Assembly: GCA_015039365.1 (NCBI GenBank)
Contig: WION01000616.1
Location: 1-28,369, forward strand
Origin: Amanita rubescens
Taxonomy: Eukaryota > Basidiomycota > Agaricomycetes > Agaricales > Amanitaceae
DNA: 28,369 nt
Reading direction: 5' to 3'
The notes below the pieces were generated by a model that saw only the letters and a program-made list of their open reading frames with translations, was not told where the DNA came from and ran no database searches. Positions 1-10,439 of the stretch are shown here, one piece after another. How positions within the stretch are numbered: position 1 is the stretch's first letter; each line of letters starts with the position of its first letter. Made by a program: the position numbers and the translations under genes.

Positions 1-991
1 TACAAATTCTCTCACTCCCATGTCTTGAGGACAGCGCAACCATAGGCGAAATCGAAGAGACAACGCGGCGGCCAGTCATTATTTGATTGCATCGCAACCG
101 GTAGTTGTGAGGTACTATGTTGCCGGCCCATGTAATCATTGCATGTGAAGTTGTGAAAGGTGAGGCGACTGTTCTCGACTGATGGATGCTCAGCGAATTG
201 AAGATGTCGAGAACCCATTGGGGTGCATGACGAGGGGACATCGTCGACGTTCATCGCGAAGTTTGGTGTCTAGAAACCATTCACACCAATCACATTGAAG
301 ATGATCGCGTTCGAGTAGCTTGACCTGTAAAAAGGCGACCTGGGAGGTTCCGAATGGGCGTGCAGCTCTCGCTTAAGCAGGTATCCCATTCCGCGTATCG
401 TTTGATACTTTCTAAGCGTGGTTCGATGTCTTCCTCCCTGTAGGCGACGAAGTTTCTTCATATACTTCGTCTGGAATGAGCGACGGTGAATGGTACAAAG
501 GGCCAGAACGCACCTGGTCTCCCTTCGCAGTGCGGAATTATATGACACGCCTCAATTGTACTGTACCAGTCATCACGCAACACCTATCACGATTGACCAC
601 ATCCCGTGCGAAGTTGGCCCGACGGCTAGTGACGTTCGACGTGCAGGAGGTTCTGTCATCCATCCCCTTCGGATCAAGCAAACAAAAGCCGTTGTCTATC
701 ATTAAAGATGAGCGACAGGTCCCGATTTGCTCGAAATAACTCACCTTGGGATACGTAGTAATAATTACCAGCCGATATAGCAGCACCATCAGGACGATAA
801 TCTGCGACCTGTTCGCCATCGCGTTCACGAGAGATGTAACCTTCCTTGCCGTGTATGGCGTATCCCAGAAAACGTAACCAGGTGAGAGGATGCAATGAGA
901 ATTGGTGACAGATATGAACGGGGATGGAGAGTGCATGCTGATATTCATCACCGAAACGGATCCAGAGCTGAACGTTAACGCTTGTGGCCAT
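1..991 (-). pseudogene. HNH endonuclease family gene remnant, truncated by the window edge
   Basis: Read on the minus strand from an ATG at 991-989. Exon 1 (991-745) starts MATSVNVQLWIRFG and ends at a GTGAGT donor; intron 744-696; exon 2 starts at 695. Next comes the HNH core: a RDRCCVMTG stretch, then the metal-binding EACHIIPHCEGRP stretch (about 530-560). The C-terminal block begins TPNFAMNVDDVPS (about 260) and ends FDFAYGCAVLKTW at the left edge, followed by a possible GTGAG donor. These blocks match the basidiomycete HNH proteins of unknown role, a family often found near repeats. The blocks lie in different frames: there is a one-base slip between CVMTG and EACHIIPH, another after the next intron, an extra A in a homopolymer before the DTRNGI block, and further slips after it. 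The catalytic histidines are still encoded, but no single reading frame is left. Family call is firm; pseudogene status is firm unless the assembly has indel errors. Confidence 0.72.
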
Positions 992-1024
992 TGCGAACTC
1001 AGATGTCGTGACTCGGCAAAGACA

Positions 1025-1105
1025 GTGATATAATATTATTTTAAATAATGCCAAACAATGGTGATATAATAATGCCAAACAATGGCAGAGTCTGGACAGA
1101 CTCTG
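1025..1105. repeat. Short tandem duplication followed by a tight palindrome
   Basis: The words gtgatataat (1025 and 1061) and taatgccaaacaatgg (1046 and 1070) each occur twice, the first copy being interrupted by a 12-bp AT-rich stretch. Immediately after, CAGAGTCTG (1086-1094) and CAGACTCTG (1097-1105) form a perfect 9-bp inverted repeat with a 2-bp centre. It lies between the divergent starts of the HNH remnant (991, minus) and the secreted-protein gene (1305, plus), so it could be part of a promoter region or a footprint of a lost small element. Confidence 0.7.
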
Positions 1106-1304
1106 GAATTTGCGTAACGGTAAAGTCGTAAGTAAAACCTGCCAGCCTTAGCGCCATTATTACCTGAAGTTGAGCTTGTTTGGTTTCAGGCTTGAAATTT
1201 TGAAATCGAATTCATTCCGCACATGGATTTAAAACTTATGCAAATTGTTCGCCACGTCGTAAGGCCCCCGCCGTCTTTCCTGTGCTTCTCAAGTTTTCAC
1301 TACC

Positions 1305-2046
1305 ATGGTCAAGTTCACTATTGCATCCGCATTCTTGATCCTTGCCAACCTATTCGCTCTCGTCTCTGCCATTCGTCCGGTTCCCTCGTTTAGGATCACC
1401 AGCCTTGAAACCTCTCGTGTAATTTTCAGCGATGGAAATGAACAGGTGGGCCACAGAGTCATCACCATCCCTGTCCACCATGAGAATGTTCGCAACTCCG
1501 CAAGTCCTCCGACTCTAGTTCCGTAACGCGTCTGAATGTTCTGGGCGGCAGCTTGTTACTATAGATCCCCCGATTGCACTCGGAAGCCCAGTGGGGTCTT
1601 TGTCCACGGTGAAAGGAAAGGCCGGGCTTTACATTTCAATCAAGATTGTGCGTCTCGAGCGTATTATTTGCTTTATAGATACTATTTCTGAACGTGTACT
1701 GTGCGTAGGACAAAACCGGTAGCGGATATCTTATTTGGAGCACGGTGCAATACCAGTGGTGGTTCTTATTACAACCAGCTGAGACTTATTATGCGTTAGT
1801 CTCCATCTTCACTGGTCCTAGCCTTGAAACATCTACTAACGCATTCGGTGATACAGAGTTGCTGTCCCTGACCAAGATTACTACTGGTATGGGGAATCCA
1901 GGGCGGATGGTGTACGTTCTTTTTCGAAGGAAGGAAAATGAGATTCTCACAAGTTAACACAGCTCGACGTCAAATTTGAAGCTGGAGCCATGCAGACTCG
2001 TCAGGTCTTCTTCAAGGTTACGCCAGTTTATCATTATCCAATCTAG
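1305..2046 (+). CDS. Small secreted protein, four exons, family not recognised
   Basis: Exons 1305-1445, 1519-1647, 1709-1909 and 1963-2046 join in phase 0 at all three introns (73, 61 and 53 bp, all GT-AG) to give 184 residues. The N-terminus MVKFTIASAFLILANLFALVSA is a clear signal peptide with a likely cleavage after VSA, so the product is probably secreted. The mature part is about 160 residues, rich in aromatic and beta-forming residues (SGYLIWSTVQYQWWF, VFFKVTPVYHYP), with an NASECSG stretch carrying a possible N-glycosylation site and few cysteines. No catalytic motif or known domain was recognised. The first intron's acceptor (CTCTAG) was chosen because it keeps the frame open; the nearer acceptor leads to an early stop. 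The gene looks intact although both neighbours are decayed. It could be an effector-like or cell-wall protein; that is inference from size and signal peptide only. Confidence 0.68.
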
Positions 2047-2699
2047 TAATAATCCTATCTATCCTGTTATTGTGTCGCCAATTTTTCGCCTTGGACTTTA
2101 GCATTACGGGCAATGTAATGTCACATACCCTCCTTCATCTATCAGTCTGAAATGTGCCTCACGGCGACTGATCTCGATCAGGAGGTTAGACGAGGGAGGA
2201 ATCGCGTCGTTGCCGTGGAAGTTGACCGGCGTATTCGGACCGGTCGCTTTCGTCGCTGCCAGCGACAACAAGCGTCTCTGGCGCGCGCTTCCCAGCGGGA
2301 TCGTATGACTGGAATGCATTCGAGAATCAACACGGTTATGTACTCCCTTGCATGCACGACACAACCCTCTTTTGTTCCCCCTTATCCGACACACTGCGTT
2401 CAGCCTATCCACTCGTCATCGTCCTCCACATTGCAAGGAAGACTCTAGCGCACAACCTCTACGTTCACTCTGAACGAGTCATGGGGACTGCACTTCTTGT
2501 TGGAATAAAGGTCTTCCACGTCCGCTTGGGTCGAAGACGTGCTGTGGAATGGGTACCCACCGTGTCCCCTGCCAGTGGATCGTTTGTGCAAACAAATCGA
2601 TTGATCGTCGTCCCAGGAGGAATCGAGAAGGAAAGCAAACACAATCCTCGAATCCTCCCTCCATCGCCGACGATCAAATGGGAACTGATCGGAACCGGG

Positions 2700-4264
2700 C
2701 GCCTCTTCTACAAACTCGAGCTGACACTAAATGCTCTCAACAACAAATCCTGATTGCAGCAAGGAGAGTGTACGATATGCGCATGGTCCCTTCCTCCATC
2801 TCAGTTACATCGTCCCTCTCGACGGAAATGACCCTCCTCGCCTTCCTCAGGCTCAGAAGAAGAAGAAACAACCCAAATCCACCTCGATAAGCTCACATTC
2901 TCTTCGCCGGTATTTTCCGCTCCACCACCACCTCATTTATTCCAGCACCGATCCCTTTCAGGCAATTCACTCGACGAAGGCGTCCCTGACAGCCCAAACC
3001 AACACCCTCCGCCGAAGCAGCCTAACCCCGAGGACATTTCACTGCATAGGAACGTCCCGGATTACCCGTTCCTCTCCGCGGCGAGGTATTTGATAGAGGC
3101 GAATATGAAAGAGGCGTAGGGGAACTTGATCAACATTACTCAAGATATGGGAGGTGTCGTAGACGAAGACGAGGATGGGGATTATAGCGACGAGGGTGAG
3201 GGTGATGATATCGACAACGATGGGGACTGCGTGAGTCTCGATTTTCTATTATTACCTGACTCTGACCTTGCGCGCATATGGCAGGTTTCGATAATACCTA
3301 AACATCCCCTTGGACGCCCAAGATCCTGCCCACTCTGGACCGTCTAGCATCCAACCCACCGATGCCACCTCACCTTTTGCACCCACTGAAGAAGAAATGG
3401 GCGGAAAAGACCAAGGCCTCACAAATCACGAATGGTCCGTTTCGATCCGAAATACGCGGCGTCGTTGGGTCAAACGACTCGTCGATTCTTTTTCTTATCC
3501 CGATTTTGTCAAGATGGGAGGTGCAGCCGGGTATTGGAAGGATGGAATCAAGGAACGGTGGGAGGCATTGAAAGCTCGGAGGCCAAATGCCTACGACTCA
3601 GGCGTAGAAGGCGAATGGAGGAGTGTCGCGTGTTGGATGGATTATCAAGATTTGTTGCGTGCGTGTTCTCTCCTATTCTCTGATTCACACAACTGACCCA
3701 CGCACGCACAGTTCATAGCGTAAGTACCAACATATTAAGCCGAATGAGAGGCACAACTTTTTACCACCCCTTTTGCAGTCAAGAACTGGCCAATCAACCG
3801 GGAAACGAAGACGACATCAACGAAGCCATCTGGCTATTCCCAATTACGCTATGCACAACGAGGCACTCTCCGCCTCCTCGTCCTACACCTTTCTCCTCAA
3901 CCCCAATTCAAGACGAATCAGCTGATCTAAAGGCCGGCGAATCTAAATTGGCAGAGGAAGGTAACAGAATGCAACCGCCGATTGGGAAGTTGAAAGGGAC
4001 AGTCAAGATAATCGGTGATAGGGCCATTTTATGGACCATGGTGAGCGTCCCACGTTTCTCTTACTCGTTTATTAATATGAATGTAGACGTCGAGCTATGT
4101 TGAACAAGATGATCCAGAATGGGTCGTGAATGGTGTTCAGATCGGATGTATTGGTGATGCCGAGCAGTGTCTCTTTTTGTTTGTTAATGCTACTACGATC
4201 GATGTTCGGGGCTTGTAGCACTCGGGGAGATCCGATTGGGCCGAGTTGGCAATGGAATGTATAG
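2700..4264 (+). pseudogene. Remnant of a multi-exon gene, product not identified
   Basis: Several gene-like blocks lie in order on the plus strand but in conflicting frames. They are an HGPFLHLSYIVPLDGND block (about 2780), a proline/serine-rich block with SSGSEEEE and LDKLTFSSPVF (2840-2920), an ISLHRNVPDYPFLSAARYL block (3035-3100), an acidic run (3150-3228), then the best block (3310-3660) with NHEWSVSIRNTRRRWVKR and ACWMDYQDLLR. After two small introns come NEAIWLFPITL (about 3830) and SSYVEQDDPEWVVNGVQIG (about 4090). The last block GDPIGPSWQWNV ends at a TAG (4262-4264). Introns such as 3229-3283 (GTGAGT, CTGAC branch site, CAG) and one before 4087 are still recognisable. A TAG interrupts the reading near 3117 and at least three one-base slips separate blocks. 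The pattern is that of a real conserved gene that has lost function; the family was not recognised. Confidence 0.5.
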
Positions 4265-5676
4265 TTACGCAGTATCTGTGTAAATCATTATTATATACGC
4301 GACAGCATTTTCCTTATAGAGTAGATGAAGCCATCCCGAGAGATACAAAGTGTCTCGGACATGCAATACTAGGGGGCACTTCCAAAGCTGTCTAATAAAT
4401 CCGATATCGAGAACCTCAGCTCTCTTCAATTGCGCGCGTACTTCAAAGGATATTACCCTGACAGGGATATGAGGAATTATTCAGATGAAAAGCGTAGGGC
4501 AGCCATCGGTTGTTTTGAGTAAGGGACCAGCTGCTGCGTCGTCTCTCATGATCAGGACAAGATTCTGTTACTCTCCCTATTGAATACTAGCTGTAGCAAG
4601 TTTTGTCATAGATCAATGCAAGTCGCAGTGGGTAAAGTTGTAGACTCAGTAATGTTGCAATTCTATAACATGAAGACATAAGATGCGGGCGGAGGACTCC
4701 GAGGAACGCGGCTATCCTGCATTGGAGCCGACATGCTCTCTTTGTCCAGGCTCTCTTTTCCTCTCTTTGTCTCTCTTTATCTCCTCCACTGCCCGCAATC
4801 GGTCTTATCTCGAGACGACGGTTGTTATCTGTCACTGCGCTCAGTGCCACGCTGAGGTTCCCTGGGACCATTATGCTTACTTCATGCCAGCAGCTCACTG
4901 GCGTCGTAACGATTAAGGTATCCCAACTGATTTTTTCCCCATCCCATTCAATATACGCTAGACCGGCCGAGACGAACCCACCTTTAGCGTGGACTGCCAT
5001 CCGGAAAACTGATCTACACCCGTGCACACGAAGTCCTCTCCTTCAATTTCTACCAACCCCAACATGATCCCCATCTCCGTGGATCTGCCGGCATCTTCAA
5101 CCATTCTCCTACGCTCACCCTATCCTGGTGATTGGTGACCGAGTCAATGACGGTTCTGCTGGTGATAGTAGTAGTGACTTGCGAAGAAGCTGACCGAGGT
5201 CCAGAGCCAATTTGACGCATATAGCACGGAGAGGGCCTCGATTTGGTTCATCTAAAGGAGGATATCGGCGCATCGCACTGGGGGAGGCTCACCTTGAAGC
5301 CTCAACTACCGGAAGACCCATGAAACCGAATATACTCGGCTCTGCAGCGCTTACAGTTAGCGCAGCTGACAGGCAGGCAGGGTAAGCGCAGAAGGACCCT
5401 GATGCGTACTTGCTGATGATGTCTGCTGCAGTATTGCCGGGCTCGTGCATTTCAGCTCTGCCACGTCACCACTGCATAAGTTGGAAATTAAGGATAAAAT
5501 TACGACATGCAACGGGCCGCCTTGACTCCGCACCTCCCCCCATCTTCCCGTTACTACCGAACGTGCCACTGTTCGGGTTTCTTTTCAACGCCGAGTCATT
5601 GGCGCCCACAAGCGAGCTGCAACACATGAATGAGATGAAACAGAGCCGAAATCACCGTTTTGCTGATGAATATCAT
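4265..5676. other. Region without a recognisable gene
   Basis: Nothing convincing was found on either strand. The longest open stretch (4587-5027, minus, 146 codons) is low in gene-like features: it includes a charged GGDKERQREEKRAW run on a pyrimidine-rich strand and lacks good splice or domain signals. A small inverted repeat (GCGCT, TACAGTT, AGCGC) sits near 5349-5365. Confidence 0.5.
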
Positions 5677-5764
5677 GATATGCCGCATGTACGAGTCGGT
5701 CTTTGGTTCAGTAACCGCAATCACGCTTGCAGCTAAGGCTAACCTCTTCCCTGAATCCACGAGG
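5677..5764 (+). repeat. Direct repeat copy 1 (88 bp)
   Basis: Begins gatatgccgcatg and ends ccctgaatccacgagg. It is about 85-90% identical, with small indels, to 5857-5950, about 180 bp downstream in the same orientation. The shared core includes ggtctttggttc and gcaatcacgcttgcagctaa. Confidence 0.85.
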
Positions 5765-5856
5765 AATCTCGGGTTGCGTTGTGGAGAATATGACTGGTTT
5801 AGGCCGAAAGCGCCAACTGCGATGACTTGGACAACCTGTTCAAGAACATTCCACAA

Positions 5857-5950
5857 GATATGCCGCATGCACTTGGTCTTTGGTTCGGTACTCAGTAATC
5901 GCAATCACGCTTGCAGCTAAGGGTAACCTCAGTTCCCTGAATCCACGAGG
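5857..5950 (+). repeat. Direct repeat copy 2 (94 bp)
   Basis: Second copy of the 5677-5764 unit. It has a six-base insertion around gtactcag and small substitutions. The intervening ~92 bp are not repeated. No coding meaning was found; this looks like an imperfect local duplication just upstream of the membrane-protein gene at 6094. Confidence 0.85.
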
Positions 5951-6093
5951 CTGGTCGAATCCGGTCGATAGGTACTGCTATGGGCTGCAGCAGGCCCACG
6001 TGCAGCAGGGATGCATCAAATGATGATCGGATTTGAACAAAATACAAATCAATTGAAGGAATCTCGCTTACCTGATGCAAATATCAGTTCCTC

Positions 6094-7217
6094 ATGACTA
6101 TCACGACGACCTCTGAGGTCGTCGCTTGCATGTGTTCAGCTCTCAGCGAAGCAAAGGTCGTCGCCTTATTTGTTGAGGCCATTTTCTGTGGCATTTACCT
6201 TGCAACGTTGCCGCTTTGTCTCCGGTCGCTCGTTTATGCCCATGACCACTGGACGCCTCTCCGAATCAATTGGCCATCACTGACACTGACGCTGGCCTTC
6301 TGTGCGACATCTTCTTTGCATATGTCGTTGTCCTTGAGACGAATCGTCACTGAGCGGCTTGGGCGCTCTACCGCCGGATTGTTCTGGATGACGGTAAGTG
6401 TTCCAGGCCTACTCAATCTGAATCAAAACACGGCTGACAACTCTATATTACTAGTCCCTATTTGTCCACATTCAAGTCCTTCTGGCGGGCGCAGTAATGG
6501 TAAAGCGTTTTTAGCCACCAAAATCGACGCTCGGTGACCTGAAAACTTAAGATTCATCGTTGTTGGATCATCTTCTTCAAGTCGAAGATTGTTCCTGTCT
6601 TCCCTGTGCTTTTATGGTTGACTTGCATCGCCTGCAGCATTATTCGGGTATATTCGCAAACGTCGACAGGAAATACTACCCACCAGAGCACCATGGACTA
6701 CCATATCATCCTACTTTTTTGGACTTGCACCATCGCAATTAACACATACGTGACCTGTGAGTTTTCGTTGTATGCCAGTTCAGTAATTGTGATGAATTTT
6801 TCCACCAATAGGTCTGATAACGTTTCAGTTAATGCGACTTGCACAGTTCAACAATTTGCAAACCCGACGCATCCGGTTCGTCATGCGCGTCATTATTGAA
6901 TCGGGTATGCTGTACACGGCAACCGCCTCTATGGTCCTTATATCGTGGCTTATGCACGGCAATGCTTCACAACTGATCATATCAGGGATAGTAAGTCGGA
7001 GGATGCTGATTACACGGAATTGGACGCTTACATGTTCTAACAGAATTTTCAAATAGTAGGGATCACCTTTAACCTAATGACCGTACTGGTACGGAGGACT
7101 ACATCTGCGTCGGGTCTGGTAGGAGAAACCGACTTGGAGACAACGGTCACGGCAACCTTAACCACCATCCCGGCCCGTTACTATACGACGAGCAACTCAG
7201 ATACCGTTCGATTTTAG
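6094..7217 (+). CDS. Multi-pass (about seven-helix) integral membrane protein
   Basis: Exons 6094-6393, 6455-6499, 6552-6756, 6812-6990 and 7044-7217 join to an open frame of 300 residues; introns are 52-61 bp with GT-AG ends. The protein has about seven hydrophobic segments: roughly residues 24-45 (VVALFVEAIFCGIYLATLPL), 61-82, 100-117, 124-142 (VPVFPVLLWLTCIACSII), 153-175, 196-220 (VIIESGMLYTATASMVLIS) and 224-243. The FCGIYL start, the CW motif in the third helix and the VIIESG motif in the sixth are hallmarks of a large Agaricomycete family of membrane proteins without known function, receptor-like in topology. The C-terminal tail of about 50 residues is threonine-rich and probably cytoplasmic. 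All splice sites keep the frame and no stop interrupts it, so it looks intact. Ligand and partners cannot be inferred. Confidence 0.8.
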
Positions 7218-7754
7218 GCTTCATTGCGTGCAGCTGGAGTTTACTACTACAATATCACACGCTGCCATTCTCCGAATTCATTTTCACCTTGTATTTTGTA
7301 CTTGAGTAGCTAGCATCACATCATTTAGTACGTATACATAGTATCTGATCAAACCAGATTGGAGTGGGCATTGCGTCCTATGTTGAGAAAGCCGCCGGAG
7401 AACCACTCAACAAACCTACACCCCCAGTGCCCAGTCGGTCAATGGCGAACTTGTGCCAAGTGGCGACCCAATGGCACTTGGGTAATATGGGTCGCACTGC
7501 CCTCATGACGTTTGTGGAGCACCAAAATCCGGGGCGCGATGCTCTTTGGAATGCTCAAATGTCATGCCCGGTCCTCTGCCAAAAAAAAAGCATGATATTC
7601 CCTCGTCCATTATTCCTTCATATATGATCCCGTTCAACATGTTACGAATCAACATGGCACGCGCACTGTCTTGGACTTTCCCCCTCACCGACAGGGAGAA
7701 GACAGCACGAGTTTGAGGCATTTCCTTCCAGACAGGGCAGCGTTGTCATGACCC
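7218..7754. other. Region without a recognisable gene
   Basis: Downstream of the membrane-protein gene. An open stretch at 7364-7627 (87 codons, plus) has no family features, and a 9-A run at 7582-7590 sits inside it. Nothing else was seen. Confidence 0.5.
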
Positions 7755-7816
7755 GGGTCTGACCTCGTCAGACCCCGACCCGTCGTCAAGTGGCCTGACG
7801 TTGACTGACGCGTCAA
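7755..7816. repeat. Cluster of tight palindromes at a duplication junction
   Basis: GGGTCTGAC (7755-7763) and GTCAGACCC (7767-7775) form a perfect 9-bp stem with a 3-bp loop. TGACGCGTCA (7806-7815) is a perfect 10-bp palindrome, nested within TTGAC/GTCAA (7801-7805/7812-7816). The palindrome abuts the first base of the duplicated EXO70-upstream segment, which starts at about 7817. Confidence 0.85.
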
Positions 7817-8203
7817 GGGTAAAAGGGAGAGTTACTTATTTAGGAAACTAATAATATTACTACTATAGTACTAATACAACTCGAACTAATCACTTTGTCC
7901 AACTCGTCTGCTCGACGTACCATTGCTATCATCAGTGGAATCAAGAAGACTAGAGGGAGAGGTTAGACTGCGTGATGATAGTCGAAGTAAGGTACTCACT
8001 CGTATTGTTTGACGAGGGCCCATTCACCGCTGTTGTCGAGGTCGATGTTGTATAGGTACTAAAAGTATCCTTCAAATGAAATAACCATCACTTGAGGCAT
8101 GGTTCTAAAGAGCTGTGAGTTGGAGAAAATTTGTGAAAGATTGAAACGTACGAGCTTAGCGCGACAATGCTTCGCGTCCCGCTGGTTGGTAACCTCAAGT
8201 ATG
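7817..8203 (-). repeat. EXO70-upstream segment, copy C (fragment of an adjacent gene)
   Basis: Matches 12287-12671 (copy A, diverged) along its length and 16455-16640 (copy B) almost perfectly in its first part: one substitution (7936 region, a/g) and one 9-bp indel. Read on the minus strand it carries a gene-like block: EVTNQRDAKH, then LFRTMPQVMV, then NIDLDNSGEWALVKQY before a GTGAGT donor, and a short acidic or serine-rich last exon. This is the 3' end of the gene that, in copies A and B, lies directly upstream of the EXO70 start codon. That gene was not identified. EXO70 itself is missing from this copy; the match stops a few bases upstream of where its ATG would be. Confidence 0.8.
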
Positions 8204-8479
8204 CGAAATCCCGTACGGGCTCCCACACTTCTCAGTCAACGTGGGCGGTAAATACTTTCCTACCAAATGCCCAAGTGTCTTGGTCATTTGCAACGACTCT
8301 CCTCAAAATCGATCTATGCAACTCGTCACTTACCAAAATTTGTTATGTGCGCCCACTGCCACTTACGACATGCTCGTCTTCTTCTTTTCCTTTTCCAACA
8401 TTGCCTCGTACCCGCCGTCATACTCTTCCCGACTATCCACCGAATCCGGCGGACTCGTCGCTCCAAAACCCGCGACGAC

Positions 8480-10290
8480 GAGGATGGACCATTGGTTGCG
8501 CTCCCTTTATTCACTCTCAGCTTGAATATGTGGACCGTATCATGTGCCAAGCTAACCGCTAATAGCGTGTATTTGGAAAGAAAAGTTTCATCGTGAGCCG
8601 CTGTCAAAAGCATAACGTTAAAGACGGGTTACAAACAACTTCCGGAACGCCAGACGTACAAGGTGCGATGACCTGCTCCGCTTTCCACTCTTCGAACAAC
8701 GACCCCGCCTCATCCAGGCTCAACTTCTCGGGAACAAGTATCGGGTTCAATCCCTTGGTGTACTCTATCAGCGTGGCGAGCACTTGTCATATGGGCTCTG
8801 CGGGTGATCATAAGGTATTTGAAGTGCCTCTGTTCGAGAGGTAGCGGATAGGCCGGATCGGAGTAAGTGATTGCGCCTAAAACGAAAACGGCACCTTTCG
8901 CCTGTGTGCATGCGGAATCTCAACTCAAGTGCGCTTCAGACGGAGATGCGGATAAACTCACAAAGAATCTTCTGCCAGATGCGTATTCCATGATCAGGCG
9001 CGGCATAGACAGGTGATACGGACGGATGGGGTTGAAAAATGGATCGCGATAGGCAGTCTTGCAGTACAGCGCTTGAAAGTCGTCCACTGCTAATGGATGC
9101 CTAAGGGAAAATAAGGTGAGTCATCTACTCTACTTTCAGACGATAGAACTTACGTTTTTTGACGACCAAGCTCGTTTATGAGACATCAAGAACAGCCGGA
9201 GCGCTTGATACGTCTTTGAGACCGATATTAATCAGGTCGACCAGGGTTGAGGCTGCGGGAACCTCTTGTTTTTCGAAGAAAAGTTTTTTTGGCGGTGCTT
9301 AAGGATGATAATATGCTAATGTTAATAGAAAGCGCGCGTTGGAGGGTTTGATAGGCGAATTGGGACTGGATGTATGTTTGCGACCTGAGATCGTATTGAA
9401 TAAGGCGTCGACGAGTTGACGAGATTAACAGCTGAACGTGGAATTGAACATTGGCATTGATAGTTACGAAGAAGTAAACACACCCTGGGGGATATAGACG
9501 ACAACCTAACCGCTTTTCGTGCAATACTCGACTGCTTGAAGAAGTAAATAGCTTTTGCCAGCACCAGACCGCCCAGCTAGAAACAGATGAATCGTATAGA
9601 CTTTGGCTGAATGACAACCCACTAAGAACATGTCTTGAATCCACACTGGAACGATCCCTTGCAGCTTTCAACATGTTAACCACGTCCATCGTCACGTCCC
9701 TAATAACGGTATGTGGTCTAGAAAGAACCCAATACTAAGGGAAAAGAGGTTAGAATCACATTTGAAAATGTAATTGGCAGCGAAAGATACCTCCAACAGC
9801 AACTTCTTTGGCAAACCAAACTTTCTAACCGGGTCGTTCTCCGAAAACGCAAAGAAAGCCGTTGTCCTGACCGCAGTCGGTGCGAAGGGATCCTATTATG
9901 AATTCATGAGCTTTCAGAGCAAGTACGTCGTGTATCGTCTTACGGGCGTACACTTGTAGTAAAAGTTTGCTCGTTTCCACCTGAGCCGGAGTGCTAAACA
10001 CCTGTGTCGATTACCATACCGTCCCAGTCTACAGCATAGAAAAACGTACCCCTGGCCCGTCGTTTTGTTTTGCTTTCCTAACTTGCCCCTTGTCATCCTT
10101 TTCAACCTTTGGCGGACCTGCAAGAATTCCATTCCATCACTCGCTCGAACGACCTTGGAATTATCCGCACCTGTCTTTTTTCATCCCACGCATTTATTGG
10201 AGTATGATGGTGGCATTTTGCGCTCGCAGACATCCTTGGAGGCGAGTCCGAGAGCTCGAGCGCGATATGCCAGCAAGGATGAATGGCATC
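8480..10290 (-). pseudogene. RSM23: Mitochondrial small-subunit ribosomal protein mS29 (RSM23/DAP3) gene remnant
   Basis: Read on the minus strand, the whole gene can be followed with its introns. The basic N-terminus includes GPPKVEKDDKGQVRKAK (about 10070). Then come KFGLPKKLLLE (about 9810), an intron, and WVLSRPHTVIRDVTMDVVNML (about 9700). The P-loop region IHLFLAGRSGAGKSYLLLQA (about 9560) is followed by VVVYIPQG, LVNSSTPYS (about 9420) and QTYIQSQFAYQTLQRAL. Further on are LINIGLKDVSSAPAVLDV (about 9210), VDDFQALYCKTAYRDPFF (about 9080), YHLSMPRLIMEYASG (about 9010), LIEYTKGLNPILVPEKLSL (about 8760) and ETFLSKYT (about 8580). This order is that of mS29, the GTP-binding protein of the mitochondrial small subunit. 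A TAG replaces the tryptophan of the SGW-VVVYIP stretch and several frameshifts separate blocks, so it cannot make a full protein. Retained introns show it came from genomic DNA, not from mRNA. Confidence 0.82.
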
Positions 10291-10439
10291 CGGGTTGTGA
10301 TAGTGTGACCGTGACAGTTCTCAGTCTTTCGCTTCTACAGAATTTATATCATACATGAATACCCAGACTATAAAAAAGACATCTACGACAAAGTCTTGAC
10401 GTGCTTCTTCGCTGTTCCGATCGTCGTATTGTTCGCCTA

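Noticed and set aside
4587..5027. Open frame of 146 codons on the minus strand.
   Set aside because: Low-complexity stretch over a pyrimidine-rich strand, no domain, no splice support, no conserved-looking block.
7755..7775. Strong hairpin as a transcription terminator.
   Set aside because: Intrinsic terminators of this kind are bacterial; the window is eukaryotic and no T-run follows.
8267..8596. Open frames on the plus strand around 8167-8844.
   Set aside because: They are antisense shadows of the RSM23 remnant and of low-complexity sequence downstream of it.
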